64,000 bases of DNA. Origin: Callipepla californica brunnescens (taxonomy: Eukaryota; Chordata; Aves; Galliformes; Odontophoridae). The translations under genes and the position numbers were made by a program. Shown one piece after another: positions 11,190 to 22,700 of the stretch (position 1 is its first letter; every line of letters begins with the position of its first letter). The notes under the pieces were generated by a model, which had not been told where the DNA came from, did not search any database, and saw nothing but the letters and a program-made list of their open reading frames with translations. Location: assembly GCA_023055505.1 (NCBI GenBank), contig JALIRH010000004.1:10287368-10351367 (forward strand). The letters are read 5' to 3'.

Positions 11190-13618
11190 TTGCAAGACAG
11201 TATTTCTTTATTGCCTGAATCCTGTTTGCCCGCTAAGAAAACATCCTCAAGACTGTACATTAAGAACGACCAACCAACAACAAACAAAAACCAAACATGG
11301 TAGTCCTTCCTGTTGCAGTATGACAGTGCTGAGGAAGGTAATTAACCACATGCTGTATGGTTCTCGTGTGCCAAGTAGATTTTCCTCCTTTCACGTGCTT
11401 TTTACACAGTGTGGGAGGTGCACATTCAGACCACGTTAGTAGATTAGATACCGCATTCTTCCTTCTGCTGCAGCTTCCAGTATCCTGCCCAGGATGCTGC
11501 TGCAGGTAAGTAAATTCTGGCGTTACTGATGTGCTCAAACTAAAGATGACAACTCCTAGTGCCTCTCCTTGTTAACCTACAACTGGAGCACGATGCAAAT
11601 GAATCGCTGCCAGCAGCCCATCCAAGTCAGCAAGCGAGTTGCACTGATGTAGCAGGTGACAATGTCTGTGCTCCTTCATGGTCACGTTGGTTAGAATGCA
11701 CAAAATCCACATCTGCATTTGGGCAATCATCTGGTACAGGGCAGTCTAAAGGTATGTGTTCTTCAAGAACAGAGATTTCACTTCCCAAACATCCTTTCTT
11801 GCAAACACTAGCAGCTCCACCGGCAGCGCTGCTGGTGATACCCTATGCTCAAAACCAGCAGCTTCAGTTCCTTCAGGATCTCTTCTAACATACTGTTTCC
11901 TGGTCAGTTGGTGCAGTTAGACCCACGAGCTGTACAACAGCAAGAACCACAGTCCGCAGTAAGGACTGAGCAGACACTTAGTACTTCCACCTATTTCTTT
12001 AAGTCAGGAACCTGGACTTTCCAGAGAGAAGCATCCTCTTTTCTATCAGCAGGAAACGGCACTGGGAGGAACCATGGAAAGACTGTGTGATGCAGTAGGT
12101 GACTCAGAGCACTTTTTCTGCATGGAATATTCCCAGAGAAATTTGTGCAGTAAACAGATGTTTGCAGCCAGAGTAATCGCCTTATCCCATGAGAGAAAAG
12201 AATGAGGCCTCAGGGTTGGAGAACTGTTTCCTAGCTGCAGCATCACCTACCGTGCCCAAGACTTCAAAGACATAAAGAAAACAAACAAACAAAAAAAAGG
12301 CTCGAGTTGAAACCCACAAAGCTTTAAAAACAACTGAGCTACAAAATAGAGAAGGAAAGGCTCTTCACGCCCAGACACAGCAGCAGCCACACAGACCCAG
12401 GGCAGCTGAAAGTTGTACTTGTGGGGCCAGTTCCTACCTCAGCTCCTCACTTCTCCTCACTCTGCTTTGCGCTGCTCCATGATGGAAATCAAGCTCCTTC
12501 CTAACAGGAATAGGTTCAGCCCTTTTCTCGATGAGGACTTTCATAAGGAAATCGGGGTTATTGCACAAGGTCGCTGTGAAAGCAAAAATTTCATTATGTA
12601 CCCATAGCAGCTGAGGCAGCCACCTCGTGCTTCCAGCCCAAGTACATTCCCAAACACGGCTGTCAGGCCAGCAGGGTGGGATCAGGGCACATTTCAGTAC
12701 TGCGGATATGTCCATTCCTGACTGCTGAAGACCTTTCAGGAAAGGGTAAGAGAATGGGAGGAAACAGGCAGCGTCCAGCCTTAGAACAGGCTAGACATTG
12801 TCTCCAATAGATACAGCACAGCTCCTACAACAGGACAGGGAACAACAGCATGTGCCAACACAACGGTCACCTGTGAGTCCCAGAGCAACTGCTCTGTGTT
12901 CTGTGAAAGTACAAGGAGAGTGGCAAAGTTCATTAGGGTAACAGGGTGAAGAAAGACAGTGGGATGAATGGTTTTAGCAGTTTGTGCTATATCCACATAT
13001 GGAATCAATTATCTACAAAGTTGGCAAGTCAAAACAGATTTCCCACCAGGAGCAGAGCCTGATCCAAATCAAAAACAGACACAGGCTCTTCTATCTACCT
13101 CAGCAAGCTGTCAGCTGGGCTTTGCTGTTACAGAACCAAGAAGAGATGACATTCTTAGAGAGAGAAGGATTCACTACCTAGAGTTAGCTCAAATTTAATA
13201 TAATCTCTTTACTTCTTACACTAATCAATCTAACACATCACCCACTGAGTTCTCCCCTCTGCTGCTAGGCCGTCTTTCTGCCAGAAACTAAAGGAACAAC
13301 ACTTCATCGCTTTACATGGAAATGACTCCTCTGGACAGAAGACACAGTTTGTGCCATTTGCTAAGGCCTGCCAAATTCCCCCAAGAGATCAGAGGCCTCC
13401 AGAGACCAGGGCTGGACACACACGTGGGAAGGGGAAGAGTACAGGATCTTATGCACATTCTGCCCTGATTTAGTGCCTTGAAATTCCCGGGTGGGGAAAA
13501 GTTGCAGCTCCTCTAAGTCTCTGCAGACCTGATACCGTCAGATTCAACTTGCTCAGAAGGAATCCCAGCTTCATGAAACAGTGCTGACACCTGGCTCTTG
13601 CTGACATATTGATGTTCC
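11190..13618 (-). other. CRACR2B: Probable CRACR2B 3' UTR
   Basis: No further coding exon fits after the stop at 13619. On the minus strand the first AATAAA after it lies at 11212-11207, about 2.4 kb downstream, and is followed by T/G-rich sequence (TGTTTGTGTTG). An ATTAAA at 13199-13194 is an alternative earlier signal. The 191-codon plus-strand ORF in this region is not supported as a gene. Confidence 0.5.
11207..11212 (-). terminator. Candidate poly(A) signal AATAAA for CRACR2B
   Basis: The hexamer reads AATAAA on the minus strand, in GGCAATAAAGAAATACTG. A T/G-rich element lies within about 35 bases downstream, the usual arrangement of a mammalian or avian cleavage site. Confidence 0.5.
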
Positions 13619-13700
13619 TTATGTGCAGCACCCTTTCCTCCTGACATCTTCCAGCTGCAGGGCATTCTCCCTCTGCTTGTCTTCTTGTGCTGTTAGCAAC
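13619..13700 (-). CDS. CRACR2B: CRACR2B coding exon 17: C-terminus with dual cysteine, stop TAA
   Basis: This exon encodes residues 677-703 and the stop at 13621-13619. The acceptor is CGTTCCAG. The product [20 protein letters not shown] is followed by RRKGCCT. A basic patch followed by two cysteines near the end is typical of Rab proteins that receive two geranylgeranyl groups, so the long form is probably membrane-anchored. This is inferred from family knowledge. Confidence 0.88.
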
Positions 13701-16700
13701 CTGGAACGAGCAGCATGGATCAAGAACAAAATCAAACTACTCAACTCTTCCTGCAGTGTGCCCTTTGCTTTTCCATCAGCCAGGGCTGTTTAGGATTGTA
13801 AATAGTGATAGGCCCAAAGACTGGGCTGTCTCTGGGAGCTGGATAAGATAAAGCACACAGAAAATGAGCATGAATTTCCAGGGAAACAGAGAAAGGAACT
13901 GAACATGGACAAGAGGGGACAGCATGGTGTAGTCAGCAGTCAGAACACAAGTGGCCTGTGACTAGTTTTCAAGCTCCCACACTGATGGCAGAATCTCAGG
14001 TCGCTCACTTCACTTCTCCGGGCAATGCCTGGCAGCAGCAGGGTAATAAAACACACTGAAAGCATGTGCTATGGGAGATGAGACTTATCTACTTAGATCA
14101 CCACAGTTAATAAACACCTAAGTCCTGCTCTGAGCTTAACAGAGGTGACACAGCAGGAGGGGAAGGGACGAAAGTAAACAAAAGGATATTTTTATTACAA
14201 GATTTCAAAGACTATTTAAAAAATAAAAATAAAAAATAAAAACAACAACAAAATATACAAGTTCTTCCAAAAAACTAAAAATCCTAATGCAAACTTCCTT
14301 CAGCTTTATAAAGCATCTTATCCTCCCTTATCCTTAGCAACAAAAATATCACTTCCAAAAGATCACAATCTGTATGGAAGAAATGCTCCCTAGAGGAGCG
14401 TGTAGATTTCACACTGAAAATGCCGACTTAAAATATGGGATAGCATACAAAGTTTTGTGATTAAATATTCAAGTTAAACTCTTGATTGTTTAACAGCCAG
14501 CTCTGCCAGAGGAAGAGCTGCATGTGATGACATCCAGCCTATGCTTGGTTCTCTCCAGCCACAGAAAATGGTGCCCTGGATTCAATGGGGAAGAACCTAT
14601 TGCTCCAGGGCTTTTTACTGACACAGCAGAAAGTCGGTCTCTGACAGCACCTCTTCTAGCCCATTAAATAGGAGAGCCCACCCGTGATCTACAGTTAGGG
14701 AAATACCCCAAAGCGATTGTTTCCATCACTAACCTGGCCATGTGCAGCATGGGCTCCATGATGTTATAGCCAGTCATAGCGCTGCACTCATAGAAGACAG
14801 CCTTGTATTCCTGACAAAGAAAACACCAATGTCAGCTGCCAACTCTGCCCCCAGCATTCATCCACAGCCCCGGGCACTGACCCACCTTGCCTCCAGAAAC
14901 TCTGCTGGCAGCAGACGGGGCCAGCAATGCTGTACCCACCTCGCCAGAACATGAGATGCTTTTTCAGCAACTGAAGAGTGTCCAGAAGGTAAAAGTGGGA
15001 GGAGTTTAGGAAGAAACACCATCCCTTTGGGATAAGTGGATTACCTTACCTCTGTGCTGCAAAGTCCAAAAGGTGAGAAAACTCCTGGAACCCTGCCCCC
15101 TCCCCACAGGGCCCCCAGGGATGAGAGGGTAAAACACAAACAGAGGTGGCAAGGGAGGAGGGAGGACAGGTACCAGAGGAACATGTTTGTGTCAGAGTGA
15201 GAAATGGCTCCGAGAAGGGCTCTCCACCAGTCCAGCTCACAGCTGGAGGGAGGCTGTAGAGCAAGTGGAGCAGGAGAACACAAAGACACACCTTCGCCAG
15301 CCTTTCCCCCTCCACCTTGGGTACACTCCGGCTCTCTCTCCCTGAAGTATCCATTTTATTTCCAAGCAGAAAAACCACAGCTCCATCCTCAATACCTTCC
15401 TGAAAAAGAAACAGAGCAAAACACCGTAGAGACTCAGCTGAGGGACAGAAATGTCTTGGAGCAGTTCCTGCTCCAGATCATGCAAAACAAGAGCGTTGCC
15501 ACTGACTTCAGTGGCAGCACGATTAGGGTCCCTGAACAGGCCAAAATATGCGTTTTAAGCTCATTAAAGGGCTGCTCTTCAAACAGCCACAGGGATTTGT
15601 GGAAGCAAGCTTAAACCATGGGAATATATTTCAAATGATGTGGGATGCTGGGGGAAGAAAGGCAGGGAAGAAGTTCTTTCGTCTTCTTTTCCCAGAGAGA
15701 AGTCCAACAGCTTAATGGGGCAAAGCACATTTAGGACCAGGCAGGACTTCTTCAGTTAAAGCCTTTTTGGTGTACGTGAGAAACTATTCATCTGATGTGC
15801 CATCCTAAATTCAACCATTGCTTTCTGAAAGGACTAGAAGTAGCTAAGCAGCTGTCAGTGCTGGCATAGGGTCTCTGAACTACCTGTTGCACCTAGGCAA
15901 CTCCTGGAGCCCACTACCCTAAGCGAAACTCCCTTTACGTAACACCAGAGCATCATCACAGTAAGACTGCAGAATAAGGCTTCCAGTTATCTCCAAATTT
16001 GACTGATCTGGAGGACTTACAGTACCTGGACAGCTGAGGTTTCAAAGCGATAAAAAATTCCAAGATGGGAGAAAAAAAAGATGAGAGACTGTATTAAAGG
16101 TTCCAACTAGTTTCTGCTGTAGAAACATCCCTCCTCATTTAATGGGCTGCCACTGTACCTTCAACAAGCTCCATACACACTACCACAGGAAGCACCTGCA
16201 GCATCTGCTTTGTGCCTTCATCTTCCCAAGGACCTCCTGAGGCACCCAAGAACGTGGCTCCTAGACCATCAGACCAAGACCAGAGCAAGGCACAGGCAGC
16301 ACTGCCAGGATTAGAAAGACAAAACCCCACACTCACCTGGACACTGCTCATCCAGTTCCGCACTGCCATGAAGGAGCACTCGGCCGTGATGTCGTACATC
16401 ACCAGAATCCCATCCGCCTTCCGGAAATACTGCTTGGTGATACTCCGGAACCTGAGCCCCAACAAAACCACAGGCACTCTCAGGACCACAGTGGTGTAAC
16501 AATACAACACAGAATGTGATCAACTGGCTTCTAAGTGATCCCTACAAGGCTTGGCAGCCCTTGTGTGTGAGATGCATCCCTCAGGACTGGCACACAGACT
16601 GGTGACAGTTCAGTTAAATCCTTGGACTTTTAAGACCCCATCAGTGTAACAGGCCAGGCAGCCATGAGTGAGGAGTGTTTTCAAACACATGGTGCTGAGG

Positions 16701-19700
16701 AAGCAGGACCTTTCTAAGTCGGGGGGAAAGAAGCACAGGATAGTCTGTTTGGGTGAGGCAGAAAAAGGTAATTGCCTGTAAAAAAGGAAATGGATGGAAA
16801 AAAAACACAAGCTTTTTTCTAAAGCCTGGAAGAATCTGCAGATTAAGCTGTACCATGGAATATATATCTGAATATATCTGTACCACGGCTGCATATTGTC
16901 TGCCCCTGTGCTGCTAAAACTGCAATTAAGATCTCGGCATCAATACAGACCACTCCCAATTTTAAATCTATAAAACAATTCTGTCATACATAAATTCAGA
17001 TGTTAGAAACAGTTTCCAAGTGAAACTCCCACCAGACATCTGCACTGTCCTGTTGGTACCTGCAATTTAAACCAACCAAACAAAAATGCTTACAGCCTCT
17101 AAGCAGTTTGTCCTAAGGCCATGCCATCACACTGCCTGCGCCACTTCCAAACTAATGGAAATAAATGCAGTGCCAGTACCAAGACCTCACTAGACAGCTG
17201 TGAACTTCTGCCCTGTGCAGCCTAACAAGCTTTCCTATTAAGAGCCAAGAAAACCTGCAGCAAGTAGTGACCCTCCTGAACTCTTCAGCTGATTGCCTGA
17301 AGCCTGTTCTGTCTCACTACACTAAGAGCGTCCCATTCTGGCAGCCACCCCAAGTGAGAAAGCACACACTGTATCTTTGGCAGGCAAGACACACCTCTGG
17401 AAATACAGGACACGCTAGATGCTCCAGAAAAAAATGACAAATATAGCATAAAGCAGTCTCAGGGGAATCACTAAGGAGTTCTGCCCAGCATGAGGAGTTC
17501 CTCTGTAACGGGATATTCAGTTGCACGCACCCAGTTAGGAGTAATTCATATTTCTCTGGAAGTAAGAAAAGTATTTTTTTGGTTTCTTCCCACTCAGTGT
17601 CAGCACTGTGCCAAATTCTTTCTTCCAAGTACACATCAAAGACCTACTATTGCTTCAGAGGCACGCTGTCCTTCTCTGGAGACAACATATTGAGTGTGGC
17701 CTCTAATGAAACCTGGCCTCAATGAAATGTCATATTTAATGCCATGAAAACTTCCCGCTCTGCTGCAGCACTAAAAAAAAACAACCAACCAACCACAAGA
17801 GTAGTCTCCTGAAGTAGAAATTACCATTTCTTCAGCATAACTTTTGAGTTTGGAGGAGATTGCCTCGCAACAGAAAACCCTACCTCGAGCATTCCCAAAA
17901 AGCATGCTGACTGAGGCAGGCAGCACCCCTACCCTGTTGGCACAGCTCAGGATTTTAATATTTCCATGACTTCAGCTGCCTCCTGAACGCCTGGTCCCAT
18001 ACCATATTTAGCATTAAATACCCAATGCTTATTTTTGCCAGGCTCTGAGGTTAACAAGCTCCTTGAAAATGCCTCTGAATCTAAGCTTCCAAGTACATTC
18101 TAAATAAAGTAGAAACTACGTAAAGGTAGTGGTGGGCCTGCATCTCTAGTAGCACTGTAGATAAATGCTAAGTGCGTCCTCTGCTACTCTGATCTTCTCC
18201 AACAGTGCTGATGACATCTTCTTGCGATGGCCCATGTTTCTGAAACTAGAGGATCACTCCTCTGCCAAGAATTATCATTTCCATGAGTCTATCAGTAGAG
18301 ATATATCCAGGTGCATGCATTCCTTGTCCCATCTTTCTGTGAGGAAATCCTCACAGAACCGTTTACCTTTCCTGTCCAGCTGTATCCCACAGCTGTAAAG
18401 CAACTTGGGTGTTGTCCACCATCAGACTCTTCACCTGGTAATCAATACCTGCCAGGGAGGTAACAAGAGCAAGATCAACACTAGCGCAGGGAAACTGACA
18501 AACTCCAAGCTGGAAGAGGCACCACCTTTACAGACCTGCAGCATTACAGGGATTGGGAGGGACCTCAAGAGATAACATTGAATCCAACTGTTATGCTAAA
18601 GTAGGTACCTTACAATAGATCGCGAAGGCAGGCATCCAAACAGGTCTTGAGCATCTCCAGAGAAGGAGACTCCACAATCACCAGGAAGAGCCTCATCCAT
18701 TTGTCTCTCACCTCCCATCAGATATTTATAAACATTTATCAGATCCCCCCTCAGTCTTCTCTTTCCCAGGCTGTACAGACCCAGGTTACTGAGCCATCCC
18801 TCGTAAGGAAGATGCTCCAGACCCTTTACTGTCTTTGTGGCCCTCCACTGGACCCCTTCTAGGAAAACCCTGTCTTTTTGAACTGGGGAGCCCAGAACTG
18901 GATACAGTGCTCCAGATGTGGTCCCATCAGGGCCAAGTAGAGGGGAAGGATGACCTCTTCAACCTTCACTCAGCTTGTTAAGAGCTAGAAGATGTCTGGG
19001 CTAAAGTGACAAAAAAGAAAACAAAAACAACCCCTTCCAGACAAACTTCCTCATCCTTCTCAGTCAGATGAGTCTAGAACCCTATTTCTTACCGATAGTT
19101 GCATTGAGATCAGCCAAGAATCTGTCATAGCAGAAGCGATGGATGAAGGAGCTCTTACCAACGCCAGAGTTCCCCACAAACACAACTTTGAAGATACGAT
19201 CGGGAGAACAACTAGCTGGTTCCAGCACCTGGAGCTACAATGGAAGAAAGAGAACACAGTTTGTAGAAGTCCAGCCACAGACTGTGGTTTGATTCAGGTA
19301 TTAAATCACAGGAAAAAAAAAACATTATATGTACTACAAACCTATGGAGCTGGAGTTACATGGGAAAAGTCAGGCACCCTCAAGACCCCAGCAGCAGGTG
19401 TTTGAGGATGTACACTAAGTAATCAGACTCACCCTGGTTTCAGTGCCAACTGGCTGTCCTCTAGAAGACAACGGAGCATCATCTGACCCATCTGCATTTT
19501 TTCTACAGTCAGTGTCACCCTTAAAAGCCACTTTCAGCTTCTCAGCATCGGCTCCCACGGACCACTTCTCTTGGTCACTGCTCTCCTCTCCGAAGTTTGT
19601 GCTGCCTCCTCCTGTCTTCTTCCCATTGCCCGAGAAGTATTTGCAGTTCTTCCTGCTGGGTTCTTCCATTGCCATATCCATTGGGAAGGTGTCGGGAAGG

Positions 19701-22700
19701 TCCACAGAGGCCAGTTGTCTACATCGAAGTCCACAGGCACCACAATGGGATTTGGAAGCAGGGGAAGAGAAGGAGGAGGGGGGTTGCAAATTCCCAGAAC
19801 ACCCAGCATGAATCAATTAACGCAAACGCAACATTCGCAGAAACGGTATTTCATGCATTTGCTCCCCATGACTAAGGCATCAGCAACACCCCTGGGAGAA
19901 AACAGCTCCCTGGAGCTATGCCGTGCTCATGTGCTGACACGTATTTCATTTACTTCAACAGAAATTTCCCACCTTCTGGATTTTTCAAGGATTCTTTGCA
20001 ACCCACTTTTTTCAGTGCTGAAAAGCGAGGCAAAGTGTACAAAGGTGGCAACGGGAAAAAAAAAAAAAAAAGAAAAAAAAGATTTAAAAATACAATGCAA
20101 ACATAAACAACAAAGGTTTGCAGGTTAGTGAAAAGAGTTTTGGCTGCAGGAAGGAGAGTTCGGGCTGTCTCATTGCTCTCAGGAAACTGCATGCATCAAG
20201 CATGCATGTTACTGCCCTCTGCTGAACAGCACGTCACTTCCAAATGCTGCTGACTGTCTTGCCTACCACAGGTGCACAAACTGCAAGGAGCACACTCACA
20301 CAGAGTGCTTGAGCTGACCACACAAACAAGGATCAAGGCTGCTGTACAGTTCAGCAGCTGTACACGGCAAATGGAAGAACAGGCTTCAAAATACAGCTAG
20401 AACAGCAAATTTAAACTACTGCAATCATTGCCAAGGAGCACGGACTCGTCTTTAGTCTGTCTTGGCATTCTGTGATTAAATAACCAGAAGAAGGGAGTGA
20501 GAAGGCTCACAACTCAAAGCTTTTCTCCATCAGAGACCTCCATTACTTTTGCTGGCCACCAGATTCTATATGGAAGGAGAGACCAAAGGCTCACTACAGT
20601 CAATCTGCACAGAGGCAGCACATCCTGCTTCTCTCTCCAATTTTTTTCCCTTGCTACTAGTGCAGGAATCAAAGCAACAACTCTCTGGTTGCTACAGCTC
20701 GTCATCCCTGGTCATCATCCCTGCATCTGCCCCACATGCCAGGCCAGAGCTGGGCAGCTGAGACCTCTCCCTGCACAGACAGACACATCCACCTGGGCTC
20801 CGGCTCTGGGGATCAGTTCCCATCCCCCCAGGGTCAGTGGGAAGAGCAGCAATGAGCCTCTTCAAGAAGAAGAGAAAAAAAAAGGATACAAACACAAGAC
20901 TTTCTGAAGAGTGATTCCATCTCTAACGCAGTTTATTCATGTGTCTCAAGCAACGTGGTGTGACAGCACTGGGACAGAGAGAGAACCAACAAATACTCTC
21001 CTGTCAGACTTCTCTTCTTGCTAAGCCTTTCCGTTTGGTTTGTGCCAGCCACTAGCAGCATCTTTGCAAGAAATAGCTGGTCAGTAGCTGGCCTCTCTGA
21101 GGAACCAGGCTTTTGGCCAGTACAGGTGTGTATGGCACACAGATCTCAAGGGATGATGCTTAATGCCAGCACAGTTGAGGCAAGCATGCATACGTGGCTG
21201 TTGAAACCACTGAACTGTCTGCACGCAGAGAAGCAAAGAAAGGCACAGGCCACACACACAAGGTTGTCTGTCCTGGCTGGCCAGAAGGCCTGGTGAAACA
21301 GGTGAGCATCTGCAGAGGTATGGAGATAGATGGGCAAGATGGACCCACCTGGATCTGAGCCTTCTCCTTGGGGCTTTTCAGCAGCTGGAGAGAACACCAG
21401 CCTTGCGCAAGTCCTGCCCTCTCCCATGCCCCAGGGACACAAGCTCTGGCACAAGGCACCAACAGACAGGGTTTCTGCCTGAGGAGGAACAACACACTTG
21501 GGAGATGATCCAGGCATTTTAACAGAGCTGCCCGGTTCAGAGGCATCCCGCTTGCCTCCTACGTGAGTGCCAGCACCACATCCAAGTTCACCAACAGCAT
21601 CCTTAGTTTCATGCTGAGCCCACACCATCTTGTGCCAACAGTCGAGTCTCATCTCCCCCACGTTCCCACAGACAGACAGATAGCACCGAGGCATGGAACC
21701 AGACAAAGGGACACAGTTTGACTGACTCCAGAGGGCACAGAAGGACACCACGGACACAACACAGATGCCCATCTAACCGTTTGACCGGCTTGTCGTCCAG
21801 CAGGTAACTGCCTAGCACTGACCCTTTCTTCAAGAGGGGTTTTTTGCTCTGAGGTGCCTGGAAGTTGAAAAGAGAAGGGTTGAAGAACATCATTACAGCT
21901 CAGGAACATTGCCAGCCCCAGTTCAACTCGCTACAGCCACACACCGCACTGGGGAGTGCAGGGCTGGAGCTCCACAGGCAAGACTCAGAACGCAGACAAG
22001 CACAGGGTTTGCTCTTCTCAGTTAAAGCTCATTCGATGCAAGAAAGCACCACTGATGATGCTTTCCCCTTTGTTACAAAGCCCTTCAGTAATGGTGGTGA
22101 GACAAACTGTAGTCTTCCTCTGCCAGCTACAGCTTTTATTTCTATGGCTTGTTTGCTACTGTGATGCACAGCTGATTCTCTTTCCCCACCTGTCATTTTA
22201 TCATGATGATGTTGTGTGAGACAGACTGAATCTCTTCTCTTCTGGTATTCACCCATAGCCGCACATGCACCAAAGGGAAGAAATGGGACTGTTCTGCAAT
22301 GGACAGTGTACAGGCTCCGCTTTACACATACATCCTCCCCTATGCCTTCTTCCTACTCACCTCCCCACACTTCATACAGCCAGCGCTCACCAGCTTCCCA
22401 GAGAAGGATAAGGAGCAACGACTCCCTCACAACCCTCTAGATACAGCAGCTTTGTCATTCCCAGCACCAAAGACAACAATTAGCTGAGACCATACAGGAC
22501 CTTCTGTCACATACAAGCTGGTTAACTGCTTCTGACCCCCAAAAAAACACAAAGTGAGAAACAGTGTGGCACGGTACCCACTATCCAGCACTGGGAGAAG
22601 GGGGATGTACTCGTTCTGGGAGTCCAAAGATTTCTGACATGTCCTCACAAGTTATTTCTAGGAGTAAAGGTGGAGAAAAAGGTGGAGTCCTGCCTGCCAG

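Noticed and set aside
10864..11439. 191-codon plus-strand ORF
   Set aside because: It lies antisense to the probable CRACR2B 3' UTR, and the product has no domain-like pattern.
21146..21772. 208-codon minus-strand ORF directly after CRACR2B exon 10
   Set aside because: It is in a different frame from exon 10, entirely intronic, and shows no family features.
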